A DNA stretch of 64,000 nucleotides from Anoxybacteroides rupiense (GTDB lineage: Bacteria > Bacillota > Bacilli > Bacillales > Anoxybacillaceae): the NCBI RefSeq assembly GCF_014196195.1, contig NZ_JACIDF010000004.1, positions 248,001 through 312,000 on the forward strand, in the 5' to 3' direction. Position numbers and translations under genes: made by a program. This document shows, one piece after another, positions 45,969 through 54,771 of this stretch. How positions within the stretch are numbered: the first letter of the stretch is position 1; the number at the start of each line of letters is the position of its first letter. The notes below the pieces were generated by a model. The model ran no database searches, was not told the DNA's origin, and saw only the letters and a program-made list of their open reading frames with translations.

Positions 45969-46472
45969 TTATTCGATAATGCTATAAGTTGTTACGTAAG
46001 AAGGGCGGGGAAAGAGCTTAACTTGCTGTCCCTTTTCTTCTTTCGCTTTTCGTTCGTGATGTGCTTTTTCAAACGCGCGCGAACGCTGCCAATTTTGAAA
46101 ATGCTCTTTTCCTTCCCACAATGTCATAATGATATACGTATCGTTTGATAAAGGGCGTAATACACGAATAGCAACAAATCCTGGTTCTTTTTCAATTAAT
46201 CTGGCCCGCTGACTAAAGCGGTATTCAAATAATGGCCTTCCTTCATCTGTCACCGGAATATGATTGAGCACGGCAAATGATCCTCCTAAGTTTCCAACCG
46301 CATCAATCACTTCGTAATGACGCGGCTCCTGAAAAACCGTACTGCCATCTGTTTCATGAAAAAGCGCGGCTCCATCTTCTCCTTCAAGCAATAGCATCGT
46401 TTCATGAGCATAGCTGTCTTTCAATTTTTGCAAATAATCTCTTGTTCCTGTGGTCACATATATCTTTTTCAT
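45969..46472 (-). CDS. hmoB: Heme-degrading monooxygenase HmoB-like
   Basis: A 167-residue protein homologous to B. subtilis HmoB (YhgC). The C-terminal half (about residues 65-165) is an antibiotic-biosynthesis-monooxygenase/IsdG-type domain, with RVLRPLSNDTYIIMTLWEGK and FQNWQRSRAFEKAHH, where a histidine would ligate heme. The N-terminal half is specific to the HmoB type. HmoB opens the heme ring and frees iron. Its start overlaps the ecsB stop by four bases, so it is translated from the ecs mRNA. Confidence 0.9.
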   Translation of the reverse strand: MKKIYVTTGTRDYLQKLKDSYAHETMLLLEGEDGAALFHETDGSTVFQEPRHYEVIDAVGNLGGSFAVLNHIPVTDEGRPLFEYRFSQRARLIEKEPGFVAIRVLRPLSNDTYIIMTLWEGKEHFQNWQRSRAFEKAHHERKAKEEKGQQVKLFPRPSYVTTYSIIE

Positions 46473-47677
46473 CTATTCACCCTCCTGCGCCGATTGAAAT
46501 AAAAAAACAATAGCCAGTAACTAAAAACCAAACCAATAAACAGCAATAATAGACCATGCACCACATAGCCGAATACAAGCATAAAGAGCGCAAACACGAT
46601 ATTTTGTCCAAGCAAAAGCCAAAACAAAAGCTGAAGCACGGTTTTTTTCTTCAACTGATCAGACAATGGATATAATTTATAAAAAAGATTGGAACGATGG
46701 TGCTGCTGAAGCCTTAATAATTGAAATCCAGTGGCATAAAGGAAAAATAAAGCAGCGATTATTTTCCCATAGATAGGCGGTACAATATAAAGGACAAGGC
46801 AGGAAATACAAGTTAACCGTATGTAAAGTCCCAAATAATCTCCTGCTCTTAAAAACGTCCGTAAATATAAATAACGAAACGCCTGCTCTTGACGATACGG
46901 GACAAAGGATAAGACAAAATTCATCCATTTACGACGCTTCGCCCGCTCTTTCAAATGAGGAACATCTGTAAAAATGTTAGCTAGCCGATAAAATGATAGT
47001 TGTACCTTTTCTTCTTGAAGGATCAGATATTCCCAGTTCAGCCCTTTTCGCTTCGTTGTCTGCATAAAGTAGAAAGACAAAGCCGCCATAATAAGCAGTA
47101 GCATACCCCAAAATAGTATGGATACGTTTTTTAACAAAAAATACAGAAAGACCATATTAAAAAGCAGTCTTGTTCCATAGCCGAAAGAACGAGCCCCCGT
47201 CGTTGCAAAATTTTGCTCTTTCCAACCAATCCACATATTCCATCCCTTTAAGGCTAATAAAATGATCCACAGCAGCCATATCGATAATGCCGAAAACTCG
47301 AGATGTAACGGAGCCAGAGCCAAAACAGCTAAAGAAAGCAGAGACGCCTGCATCCCCCAGCTGAATACAAAGGCGCGGCGAAGATAAGGCGTAAGTTTTG
47401 CTTCAGCCGGCAATAAAAAGACAAGATCCGCTTCTCTAAAAAAAGTGCGGACAGAGCCGTATGTAAGAAACATCGAAAGAACAACAGCTTCTATCATTGC
47501 ATAAGGAAAGCTGCTTGTTAACGTTTGTAGCCATCGCTGATAGGCAAACGCACCAGCTCCCAAGCCAATCAACAGCACAAACAACAAATGATCATTAAGC
47601 ATATACCGCAAATAACGCCTTCGTTCAGAGCCGTAACGAACGAAGCGCTGCTTCCACAGTAAGCGGCTATCAAGCAT
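46469..47677 (-). CDS. ecsB: ABC transporter membrane subunit EcsB
   Basis: A 402-residue integral membrane protein matching EcsB, with the conserved READLVFLLPAEAKLTPYLR segment and pairs of helices at both ends. The Ecs transporter in Bacillus affects protein secretion, competence and sporulation through regulated proteolysis. It overlaps the end of ecsA by eight bases. The third gene of the B. subtilis operon, ecsC, is absent; hmoB follows instead. Confidence 0.92.
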   Translation of the reverse strand: MLDSRLLWKQRFVRYGSERRRYLRYMLNDHLLFVLLIGLGAGAFAYQRWLQTLTSSFPYAMIEAVVLSMFLTYGSVRTFFREADLVFLLPAEAKLTPYLRRAFVFSWGMQASLLSLAVLALAPLHLEFSALSIWLLWIILLALKGWNMWIGWKEQNFATTGARSFGYGTRLLFNMVFLYFLLKNVSILFWGMLLLIMAALSFYFMQTTKRKGLNWEYLILQEEKVQLSFYRLANIFTDVPHLKERAKRRKWMNFVLSFVPYRQEQAFRYLYLRTFLRAGDYLGLYIRLTCISCLVLYIVPPIYGKIIAALFFLYATGFQLLRLQQHHRSNLFYKLYPLSDQLKKKTVLQLLFWLLLGQNIVFALFMLVFGYVVHGLLLLFIGLVFSYWLLFFYFNRRRRVNR

Positions 47678-48410
47678 ATTCCTCTTCCTTTGTTAATTCA
47701 ATATAAATCTCATCTAATGTCGCGGTCGGGAGCTGAAGCTGTTGGCGCAGTTCTTCTAATGTTCCTTTTGCCTTTACCTTGCCATGATGAAGAATGACAA
47801 ATGCATCGCAATATCTCTCAGCAGTCGCTAAAATGTGGGTTGACATTAAAATACCGGCTCCTTTTTCTTTCATGCTTTGAATCAGCTGAAGCAGCGATTG
47901 GATACCAAGCGGGTCAAGGCCGACAAAGGGCTCATCAATAATATAAAGAGACGGCTCAATTAAAAAGGCGCACATAATCATGACTTTTTGCTTCATTCCT
48001 TTTGAGAAATGAGCCGGAAACCAAGACAGTTTTTTCTCCATGCGGAACTCTTTTAACAGCAGAGGCAGCCGCTTTTCATATTCCGCTTTTGGCAAGCCAT
48101 ACGCCATCGCCATTAATTCTAAATGCTCTTTTAATGTTAATTCATCGTATAAGATCGGTGTTTCCGGTATGTATGTAAACTGACTGCGATACCATTGTGG
48201 ATCATCGGCAAACATCTTTCCATTGATCGTAATCGTTCCTTTCCTCGGCTCCATTAATCCAATAATATGCTTAATCGTCGTGCTTTTTCCTGCGCCGTTT
48301 AAACCAATCAACCCGACAATTTTGCCGGTGTCTACCGCAAATGAAACATCCTCAAGGACATTTCTGTTCGTATAACCGCCATGTACATGTTTCACTTCTA
48401 AAAGCGCCAT
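47670..48410 (-). CDS. ecsA: ABC transporter ATP-binding subunit EcsA
   Basis: A 246-residue ABC ATPase. Walker A GLNGAGKSTTIKH lies at residues 36-48, the signature is FSKGMKQKVMIM, and Walker B is YIIDEPFVGLDP. The following SMKEKGAGILMSTHIL holds the switch histidine. It partners EcsB, encoded with an eight-base overlap. Divergent from hit across a 490-base region, as in B. subtilis. Confidence 0.95.
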   Translation of the reverse strand: MALLEVKHVHGGYTNRNVLEDVSFAVDTGKIVGLIGLNGAGKSTTIKHIIGLMEPRKGTITINGKMFADDPQWYRSQFTYIPETPILYDELTLKEHLELMAMAYGLPKAEYEKRLPLLLKEFRMEKKLSWFPAHFSKGMKQKVMIMCAFLIEPSLYIIDEPFVGLDPLGIQSLLQLIQSMKEKGAGILMSTHILATAERYCDAFVILHHGKVKAKGTLEELRQQLQLPTATLDEIYIELTKEEEYA

Positions 48411-48542
48411 GATTCGTTTTCCTTTCTTCCTAATTCAATCGCGTTACCGTCATTTTATCAAAAAAACTTGATTTTTTCCAAAAATGAGAAGCATATAAGC
48501 GGCTGATTAGGAGATGATAAATAACGAAGAGGGGATGAGGAA

Positions 48543-48772
48543 CCGCTTAAACAGCTATTGATGATCATTGTGGTTTGGTGAATCGTCCAAATTGAAATGA
48601 GGTGTTTACAAAAGATAACACCGCTTAAAGCAAAAGAGAAATCTCTTGTAAATGAGGTGTTTGTCGGAGATCATCCAATGATATCCAAGGCTTTGGTTCC
48701 TTGTGAAAGAAGATGATCATTGTGAACAGAGAAATGTTCATGAAGTAAAAACTCATAAGTAAATGAGGTGTT
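48543..48772. repeat. Short-repeat patch between ecsA and hit
   Basis: AAATGAGGTGTT occurs three times (48595, 48650, 48761), GATGATCATTGTG twice (48560, 48712) and ACCGCTTAAA twice (48542, 48630). The region between the two divergent genes (48411-48902) is 490 bases long and has no supported gene. Confidence 0.7.
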
Positions 48773-48902
48773 CATCAAACGCCATTTCATTGAATAAGTC
48801 CTTACCCCTTTTCATGACTGACAGGATGTGGCCATTCCGGCTTACATCCTGTTCTTTTTATGGTAAAATGTAATTAAAATCGCGAGAAAGGTGGCCGATT
48901 TT

Positions 48903-49325
48903 ATGAGTGATTGCATTTTTTGCAAAATTATCAATGGCGATATTCCCGCCGCAAAAGTATATGAGGACGAGCATGTGTTAGCCTTTCTTGACATTAGCCA
49001 AGTCACAAAAGGGCATACGCTCGTCATTCCAAAAGTACATACAAAGGATATTTTTGAACTTACGTCCGATACGGCAAGCCACGTTTTCCGCGTTGTTCCG
49101 AAAATCGCCAACGCCATTAAACAGCAGCTTGCCCCAGCGGGTCTAAATCTGTTAAACAACAATGGTGAACAGGCTGGACAAACGGTTTTCCATTATCATG
49201 TTCACCTTATTCCGCGCTATGGAAAAGGCGATGGATTTGGCGCTGTGTGGAAATCACATGCCAGTGATTATACGTTTGCGGATTTACAAACCATTGCCGA
49301 GACGATTCAAAAAGGAGTGCAATAA
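48903..49325 (+). CDS. hit: HIT-family nucleotide-binding protein
   Basis: A 140-residue histidine-triad protein of the HinT group, which hydrolyses nucleoside phosphoramidates. The N-terminal zinc-ligand motif CIFCKIINGDIP and the triad HYHVHLIPR (His97, 99, 101) are complete. GTG 48891 opens the frame earlier, but ATG 48903 lies eight bases after AAAGGTGG. It is divergent from ecsA and convergent with prsA, the same neighbourhood as B. subtilis hit. Confidence 0.95.
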   Translation: MSDCIFCKIINGDIPAAKVYEDEHVLAFLDISQVTKGHTLVIPKVHTKDIFELTSDTASHVFRVVPKIANAIKQQLAPAGLNLLNNNGEQAGQTVFHYHVHLIPRYGKGDGFGAVWKSHASDYTFADLQTIAETIQKGVQ

Positions 49326-49360
49326 TCAAACAGGGAAGCGATCTGCTTCCCTGTTTGATT
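49324..49360. terminator. Bidirectional terminator between hit and prsA
   Basis: AATCAAACAGGGAAGC and GCTTCCCTGTTTGATT form a perfect 16-bp stem overlapping both stop codons. Confidence 0.9.
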
Positions 49361-50192
49361 ATTGAATGGCATCTTTAAGATCCTCATCTTCAATTTTCAC
49401 GTTCGCGTCTTTAATCACTTTCGCTACTTTTGACTCAATCTGTGAAGCGTCAACCTTGCTCTTTTTCACTTCAAATTCGATTTCATCCTTCATTTGTTCG
49501 TAGGACGGCTTTTTCTTCTTATCCGTCACTTTAATAATATGATAACCATACTCCGTTTTAATCGGCTGGCTAATTTCCCCAACCTTCAAGGCGTATGCGG
49601 CATCCTCAAACTCCTTCACCATTTTGCCTGTACCAAACCAGCCTAAATCGCCGCCGTTTTGTGCAGAGCCTGTATCCTGCGAATACTCTTTAGCGAGCTT
49701 AGCAAAGTCTTCTCCTTTATCCAGCTTCGCCTTAACCTCTTGCGCTGTTTTTTCATCCTTGACTAAAATATGGCTTGCCCGTATTTCCGGCTTGTATTGA
49801 TCGTAATATTGTTTTAATTCTTTTTCGGTTACTTTGACATCCGCTACCGCTGCTTTTTGGCGCAGCAAGTCCAGCTTCACCATGTCACGGATCGCTTTTT
49901 CGCCATTTTGCTGAACAGCTAAATCATATTGCGTTCCGTACATCTCCTTTAAGTTCTCAATTTGCTTATCAATTTCTTTATCCGTCACTTTATACTTCTT
50001 GCTTAACACCTTTTCATACACAAGGTCGCGGATGACTTCTTTACCATACCGCTCTTTCATTGCGTTATAAAATTCTTCCTTCGTAATGTCGCCCGCTTTC
50101 GTCTCCGCAATGACTTTTGAATCTCCATTGCTACAAGCAGATAGTGCAAGAACAGAAGCTGCTGCCGCAACAGCAATTGTCCATTTTTTCAT
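49359..50192 (-). CDS. prsA: Foldase lipoprotein PrsA
   Basis: A 277-residue lipoprotein foldase of the outer membrane face that helps secreted proteins fold. The signal peptide ends in LSAC with lipidated Cys20. A chaperone-like N-terminal region (residues 25-130) leads into a parvulin peptidyl-prolyl isomerase domain, marked by [16 protein letters not shown] and [20 protein letters not shown] and YGYHIIKV. The longer upstream reading adds a poor N-terminus; [10 protein letters not shown] is the natural start. Confidence 0.94.
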   Translation of the reverse strand: MKKWTIAVAAAASVLALSACSNGDSKVIAETKAGDITKEEFYNAMKERYGKEVIRDLVYEKVLSKKYKVTDKEIDKQIENLKEMYGTQYDLAVQQNGEKAIRDMVKLDLLRQKAAVADVKVTEKELKQYYDQYKPEIRASHILVKDEKTAQEVKAKLDKGEDFAKLAKEYSQDTGSAQNGGDLGWFGTGKMVKEFEDAAYALKVGEISQPIKTEYGYHIIKVTDKKKKPSYEQMKDEIEFEVKKSKVDASQIESKVAKVIKDANVKIEDEDLKDAIQ

Positions 50193-50572
50193 CCAATTCA
50201 CAACTCCTACTATCAAAATTTTTTGCAAAAAACTACAACAATTAATATAACACATTTTCCCATAATACAAAAATGTTTTCCCCTATTTCACCATTGCGAT
50301 TAAGATTTTTTTTCCTAAATATAACGATCTTATGATCCTTCTTCTTCAAACAAGAATAGCAGATGAAGAAAAAATCTATATCACAACTAGAGGCGTCAGC
50401 ATGTGCCTGAAGCAAGCATTTCGACAGCCGTACGACCGAAACAACGCCGCTTTTTCAGAACTGAAAATGAGCGTGAATGAATATAGGGCACGTGCCTACA
50501 CACACTTTATCGCGGCTGCATAAAATAAACTATCCAAAAACGAGAGCCCCCTTTTTGAAAGGAGGTGTTATA
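50193..50572. other. Intergenic region between prsA and the YjcZ-type gene
   Basis: The part nearest 50193 is AT-rich and must hold the prsA promoter. A 63-codon plus-strand frame (50332-50523) has no ribosome binding site and no recognisable pattern. Nothing else was recognised. Confidence 0.45.
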
Positions 50573-50665
50573 ATGGGTGCACCGGTTCCTTACGCTGGTG
50601 GATTCGCGTTGATTGTCGTGTTGTTTATTTTATTAATTATTGTCGGGAGTGCATGGTGGTTCTAA
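50573..50665 (+). CDS. YjcZ-family sporulation peptide
   Basis: A 30-residue hydrophobic peptide, MGAPVPYAGGFALIVVLFIL... ending SAWWF, of the YjcZ/CotE-dependent small sporulation protein family. A very strong ribosome site, AAAGGAGGTG, lies seven bases upstream, and a terminator follows. Family members are made during sporulation and sit in spore membranes or coat. Confidence 0.85.
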   Translation: MGAPVPYAGGFALIVVLFILLIIVGSAWWF

Positions 50666-50674
50666 ATGCCTAAT

Positions 50675-50709
50675 AAAAAAGCTGGCAGTCATGGCTGTCA
50701 GCTTTTTTT
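50675..50709. terminator. Bidirectional terminator after the YjcZ-type gene
   Basis: AAAAAAGCTG and CAGCTTTTTTT with an inner GCAG/CTGT pairing; T-runs on both strands. It also serves the convergent small membrane-protein gene. Confidence 0.85.
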
Positions 50710-50887
50710 ATGTAAATAACATTTCAAAATAAGAAGAAATAAGTAAAATAGTGATAAGTACATTAATGGTGCGGAACACGACCGGCTGTTTGTCCTCGGG
50801 AATTTCTTTTTGAACACAAAGCGTATTGGTAAGCTGATTAATAGAAAATAAAATAATGACAGCAAGGGGTATGAAGTAAATCGTCAT
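50708..50887 (-). CDS. Small two-helix membrane protein of unknown function
   Basis: A 59-residue protein with two hydrophobic segments (about residues 3-17 and 41-58) around a charged loop VQKEIPEDKQPVVF. AGGGGAG precedes its ATG at good spacing and a shared terminator closes it. No family recognised. Confidence 0.65.
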   Translation of the reverse strand: MTIYFIPLAVIILFSINQLTNTLCVQKEIPEDKQPVVFRTINVLITILLISSYFEMLFT

Positions 50888-51321
50888 GTTTAACTCCCCT
50901 CCTATTCCTTACAAAATTACTTTATTTACTTTACAATTTTTTTCTGGATAAATCAATATGTATTTTACCACCTTTAATTTTCCAGCATCAATGAAGAAAT
51001 GTACCGATGTTTATGTAATCGTTGTCACTCGACATATTCACATTGACAAAAATATGAAGTTTGCGGTATTTTCCGATGGCCGCACAACCCAACAATGCCG
51101 CTTACAGCCAAGTTCATTTACGAGTAAGCAGCTTGTTAACCGACGCTCAGCCATGCTTTGGCGCAGCCGGGCAGATCGGCGACTTGCCTTCCAAGCTTGG
51201 ATTTTTACGCATAACATTCGCTCATATTGAGCACAAAGACAACAAATGAATCAATTAAATCTGACACGCAAGTGTTGAAGCTCCCCCTTCCTAACTAAAT
51301 GGAGCTAATAGGAGGAAAAGA
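50888..51321. other. Intergenic region, nothing recognised
   Basis: About 430 bases upstream of the short frame at 51322. Two overlapping plus-strand frames of 62 to 90 codons lack ribosome sites and resemble no family; no inverted repeat long enough to suggest an insertion element was found. Confidence 0.4.
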
Positions 51322-51393
51322 ATGCTAAAAATTGATGGTTGCCAGACTGTTATGCATACAAAAACTTATAGTTGGTTATTTTCTATTATTTGA
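51322..51393 (+). CDS. Possible 23-residue peptide upstream of yhaI
   Basis: MLKIDGCQTVMHTKTYSWLF plus three residues, preceded by ATAGGAGGAAAAGA, a strong ribosome site. It could be a leader peptide or the remains of a larger gene. No homology recognised; reported because of the ribosome site. Confidence 0.3.
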   Translation: MLKIDGCQTVMHTKTYSWLFSII

Positions 51394-51424
51394 ATAAAAT
51401 ATATAACAAGGGGGAAGACGACAT

Positions 51425-51763
51425 ATGGAAAAACGAATGGCAAAACTTGAGTATCACCGATCACTGCTATTACAAATGGTGGATGAGTCCAAAAATCCTT
51501 TTTATTCTCTCGTTATCGCCGCTGATTTGGCAAAAGAAGAAGTAGAAGAAGTTCTTTCCCTTTGTGAAGAATTGAACAAAGAATATGAAAAACAAAAAGC
51601 GGAAGGCTTGACGATTTTCACTCCGCTTTTGCTTCATTTTGCCGGCATGCTCCATCCTCGTCTTCCGCTTGAAAAAACTATTGATGCTTTGCTAAAACAA
51701 CGTTTGTTTGTTCCGCTGATGCAAGAATTTAAAAAGTTGATCGAAACGATTCCTTCCTCATGA
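51425..51763 (+). CDS. yhaI: DUF1878 family protein YhaI
   Basis: A 112-residue, mostly helical soluble protein matching YhaI (DUF1878) in length and place beside scoC. Notable stretches are [20 protein letters not shown] and [20 protein letters not shown]. Function unknown. A GGGGGAAG ribosome site precedes ATG 51425. Its end overlaps the end of the convergent scoC gene by six bases. Confidence 0.88.
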   Translation: MEKRMAKLEYHRSLLLQMVDESKNPFYSLVIAADLAKEEVEEVLSLCEELNKEYEKQKAEGLTIFTPLLLHFAGMLHPRLPLEKTIDALLKQRLFVPLMQEFKKLIETIPSS

Positions 51764-52354
51764 TTGGCTCGCTACTTCCTTCTCAGCTTCTGGCAACGTC
51801 TTTTTTATCAGCTTTCCTTCTTCCTCAATAAAATCTGTTTGAATATTTTCAAACGATTTTTCGAAAATCTCCATGAAATCATCCCCATAAATATTGCGGA
51901 TAATACACATCATTTCTAAAATTTCTGGAAATTTTCCGTATAGCTCACGCAAAGGCAGTGCTCCATTCAACACAGCATTTTGCTTTGGATCATATGATTC
52001 CATCAGCTTCAAAAACACTTGCTCGCCTTTTTCTGTCAACTCAATATATGTGTTGCGTTTATCATCTTGTTTTTTAGAAAAGGACAGCAGTCCTCTTTCT
52101 TCTAGCTTTTTGGAAAAGTTAAATGCGGTTGATACGTGCATGACCCCAAATTTTGCGATTTCTGAAATAGAAGCTCCTTTAAAATGATAAGCAATCCATA
52201 AAATATGATGTTCATTAATGTTTAGATCGAACGGTTTGATCCACTGCTGCCAATCCTTTTCGATTGATTTCCAAAGCGCTTTGCTTAATTGTGCAATCCG
52301 CTGGCTAAACATCATTGCTTCTTTTATGGAATAATGTTGTTCTCCATGTTTCAT
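51758..52354 (-). CDS. scoC: MarR-type transition-state regulator ScoC (Hpr)
   Basis: A 198-residue MarR-family regulator strongly matching ScoC/Hpr, which represses protease and sporulation genes. The winged-helix region carries [20 protein letters not shown] and [20 protein letters not shown], followed by [17 protein letters not shown]. The C-terminal [20 protein letters not shown] is also typical. GTG 52366 opens the frame, but ATG 52354 gives the conserved MK-start close after GGTGG. Confidence 0.94.
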   Translation of the reverse strand: MKHGEQHYSIKEAMMFSQRIAQLSKALWKSIEKDWQQWIKPFDLNINEHHILWIAYHFKGASISEIAKFGVMHVSTAFNFSKKLEERGLLSFSKKQDDKRNTYIELTEKGEQVFLKLMESYDPKQNAVLNGALPLRELYGKFPEILEMMCIIRNIYGDDFMEIFEKSFENIQTDFIEEEGKLIKKTLPEAEKEVASQS

Positions 52355-52517
52355 CGTTCCACCCACTCTTCCCTCACCATTATTATTTTATTCTATTATG
52401 CCAGTAAAATAAAAATTAATAAAGATACAAATGTTAGAATTTTTAAATAAAGAATAACACATCTCGAGACTCATAGTTAAAGAACAAGGTACATATAGTG
52501 AAACATAGGAGGAGAAT

Positions 52518-52712
52518 ATGATGGTTTATATAATGTCCTTTTGTTATATTCTTAGTGTTGTTTTTCTCTGTCTTGCAGCAGCCACATTTTTTTCGCTACA
52601 TAAGGCCAAAATGTATCCGCCCAAAAGAATATTGCAGCAAAGGCTGCTTTTATATATATTTGCCGCTGTTTTTTCTTTCTTGCTGGCCTGGTCGCTGCAG
52701 CACTTTTTATAA
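52518..52712 (+). CDS. Small two-helix membrane protein between scoC and trpP
   Basis: A 64-residue protein with two hydrophobic helices (residues 5-26 and 43-60) around a basic loop. AGGAGG lies five bases before ATG 52518 and eight before ATG 52521; either may be used. A perfect terminator follows. It is not the YtxH-type protein found near here in B. subtilis, and I do not recognise a family. Confidence 0.65.
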   Translation: MMVYIMSFCYILSVVFLCLAAATFFSLHKAKMYPPKRILQQRLLLYIFAAVFSFLLAWSLQHFL

Positions 52713-52743
52713 CAAAACCCGACCTGAAGCGATCGGGTTTTGT
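52712..52743. terminator. Bidirectional terminator upstream of the trpP end
   Basis: ACAAAACCCGA and TCGGGTTTTGT form the stem, with T-runs on both strands, between convergent genes. Confidence 0.85.
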
Positions 52744-52747
52744 TGTT

Positions 52748-53272
52748 TTACGGTTGTGCCGCCATATTCGTCCGCTTAAAAATGGACGATACAAGCGGAT
52801 ATACGAATAAGATAGCAAGGGTGTTAATCAAGGCTGTTGGCAACACAACCGTAACGAACAAGCTTGAAAAAGCCGCACCTCCAGGCAGGCCGACAACAAG
52901 TAGAGCGATTGTCAAAAAAATCGTGCCAGAAACGATCGTTCCTATCGCTGTTAAAACAGCGGCCCCCTTCGTTGTTTGTCCATATTTTTTCATCATAAGC
53001 AACAAAGCCAAAAATATAAAGGCTGTCGTTGGTTTATCAAGCAGATTGGGCAACAGTCCCCCTGGAAAGCTTGTCGTAATCCCAGAAATGATGCCGGTTG
53101 CCATTCCCAGCAGACCGACTGACTTTTTATCAGGAAACAACAAAATGCCCAAAAACATCATCAGCAGCATCATATCTGGTTTCATGCCAAAAAAGAATCC
53201 AGGAATTGCACTGTGCAGCACTGCACCAATCCCCACAAACAGTGCAAGAGAAACTAAAACTTTTGCTTTCAT
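52748..53272 (-). CDS. trpP: Tryptophan transporter TrpP
   Basis: A 174-residue membrane protein matching TrpP (YhaG), a probable tryptophan permease resembling the S-component of ECF transporters. Five to six helices are visible, with the conserved IPGFFFGMKPDMMLLMMFLG and FPGGLLPNLLDKP segments. ATG 53272 was chosen; the leader contains a row of (G/U)AG triplets that overlap the ribosome binding site (see 53276-53331), so it is likely translationally repressed by TRAP when tryptophan is plentiful. Confidence 0.93.
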   Translation of the reverse strand: MKAKVLVSLALFVGIGAVLHSAIPGFFFGMKPDMMLLMMFLGILLFPDKKSVGLLGMATGIISGITTSFPGGLLPNLLDKPTTAFIFLALLLMMKKYGQTTKGAAVLTAIGTIVSGTIFLTIALLVVGLPGGAAFSSLFVTVVLPTALINTLAILFVYPLVSSIFKRTNMAAQP

Positions 53273-53275
53273 TTT

Positions 53276-53331
53276 CTCATCTCTCCTCATCTAAGCTTTC
53301 TAACCTTCTCTTCTCTAGTACCTTTTGCCTA
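53276..53331 (-). promoter_or_regulatory. Candidate TRAP-binding (G/U)AG repeats in the trpP leader
   Basis: Reading toward the gene, UAG/GAG triplets begin at 53331, 53317 (or 53315), 53310, 53302, 53293, 53288, 53285 and 53278, mostly 2-6 bases apart; the last ones form the GAGGAG ribosome site. This fits TRAP control known for B. subtilis trpP. Confidence 0.75.
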
Positions 53332-53385
53332 TTACAAGATTTTTTACATTATACTACTTTATCGCATAAAAGTGAAGAAAAATTT

Positions 53386-54468
53386 TTAACCAAAATATTT
53401 TGGGAACTCCTTCATAAATTGCGCTAACGCTTCACATGCTTCCAAAGGAACCGCATTATAAACAGAAGCGCGGCAGCCGCCAACAGAACGATGTCCCGCC
53501 AATCCAACAAAGCCGCGTTCTTTTGCTTCAGCCAAAAATCTTTTTGTTACTTCCTCGTTTGGCAATGTAAACGTAATATTCATTAAAGAGCGGCTGCCTT
53601 TTTTCGCGTGCGGCGCATAAAACCCATCGCTTTCATCAATTGCGGCATAAATAACCCCTGCTTTTTCTTGGTTGCGTTTTTCAATCACTCCCACTCCTCC
53701 CTGCTCTTGGACCCATTCGAGCACAAGCGAGAGCATATAAATCGCAAAGGTCGGCGGCGTATTATATAAAGAATTACTTGTGCTATATGTGCGGTAATCA
53801 AGCATGGTCGGCAGATTTTCTGGAATTCTTTCAAGCAAATCGTTGCGGATAATCGCTACTGTCACACCGGACGGCCCTAAATTTTTTTGCGCTCCGGCAT
53901 AAATGAGAGCAAATCTCGCCACATCGATCTCTCGGCTTAAAATATCGCTCGACATGTCGGCAATTAAATCGGTATCCACATCCGGAAACTCATTCCATTG
54001 CGTTCCAAAAATCGTATTGTTGGATGTGATATGTAAGTAAGCGGCCTCTTCGGAAAGCTGAATGCTTTCATTCGCTGGAATGTACGCGTAATTCTCTTCT
54101 TTACTCGATGCGGCAATATGCGTTTCTCCTACTTTTTTCGCTTCTTTCAACGCTTTTTCCGACCAAGCCCCCGTTAGCACATAATTGCCCACTCGGCCAT
54201 CTGTCAGGAAATTCATGGGCACCATCGAAAACTGCAAGCTTGCTCCTCCTTGCAAAAAGAGCACATCATGCGTATCGGGAATATTCATAAGCTCTTTTAA
54301 TAATTGCTTTGCCCGATTATGGACCTCATCGTACTCTTTGCTGCGATGGCTTAATTCCATCACCGACATGCCGGTGCCGCGAAAATCAAGCAGTTCCTGC
54401 TGTGCACGCTGCAATACAGCAAGCGGAAGCGCTGATGGACCTGCATTAAAGTTGTATGCCCTTTTCAT
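53386..54468 (-). CDS. serC: Phosphoserine aminotransferase
   Basis: A 360-residue class V PLP aminotransferase converting 3-phosphohydroxypyruvate to phosphoserine in serine synthesis (and a step of vitamin B6 synthesis in some bacteria). N-terminal NFNAGPSALP, FLQGGASLQF, the PLP lysine in YAGAQKNLGPSG (Lys195), and C-terminal GHRSVGGCRASVYNA are intact. It is monocistronic by layout, next to trpP as in B. subtilis. Start ATG 54468 gives MKRAYNFNAGP. Confidence 0.95.
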   Translation of the reverse strand: MKRAYNFNAGPSALPLAVLQRAQQELLDFRGTGMSVMELSHRSKEYDEVHNRAKQLLKELMNIPDTHDVLFLQGGASLQFSMVPMNFLTDGRVGNYVLTGAWSEKALKEAKKVGETHIAASSKEENYAYIPANESIQLSEEAAYLHITSNNTIFGTQWNEFPDVDTDLIADMSSDILSREIDVARFALIYAGAQKNLGPSGVTVAIIRNDLLERIPENLPTMLDYRTYSTSNSLYNTPPTFAIYMLSLVLEWVQEQGGVGVIEKRNQEKAGVIYAAIDESDGFYAPHAKKGSRSLMNITFTLPNEEVTKRFLAEAKERGFVGLAGHRSVGGCRASVYNAVPLEACEALAQFMKEFPKYFG

Positions 54469-54746
54469 CTGCTAGATTCCCCCTACTTTATTTCTTTACT
54501 GAATAACAGTTATTTATTATCCTAACATGAAACCTAAAAAAATAAAGCTTATTTTTTGGAAATTCTAAAAAATAACTTTTGGGATCAGATACAATCGATT
54601 TACGAATGGTCCTTGTGCTGTTATAAATATGAGTGATCGCTATTTGTAAATCCCCATCTCTTGATCGCCGACATATCGGAGCGCCATCCGCTTATATGGA
54701 CCAAATGTTGATGTTGGCACATCAAGACGCTACGGATAAAAAATAA
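54469..54746. other. Intergenic region upstream of serC
   Basis: About 280 bases. The AT-rich part before 54590 should hold the serC promoter. No gene or named element was recognised in the rest. Confidence 0.4.
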
Positions 54747-54771
54747 AATCCTTGTGCCTATCACAAGGATT
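54747..54771 (-). terminator. Terminator after yhaL
   Basis: AATCCTTGTG and CACAAGGATT overlap the yhaL stop; on the minus strand TTATTTTTTA follows. Confidence 0.85.

Noticed and set aside
50332-50523. A 63-codon plus-strand frame upstream of the YjcZ-type gene
   Set aside because: No ribosome binding site, and composition gives no domain or family.
50958-51249. Two overlapping plus-strand frames of 90 and 62 codons
   Set aside because: No ribosome sites; the two readings conflict with each other and neither looks like a protein.
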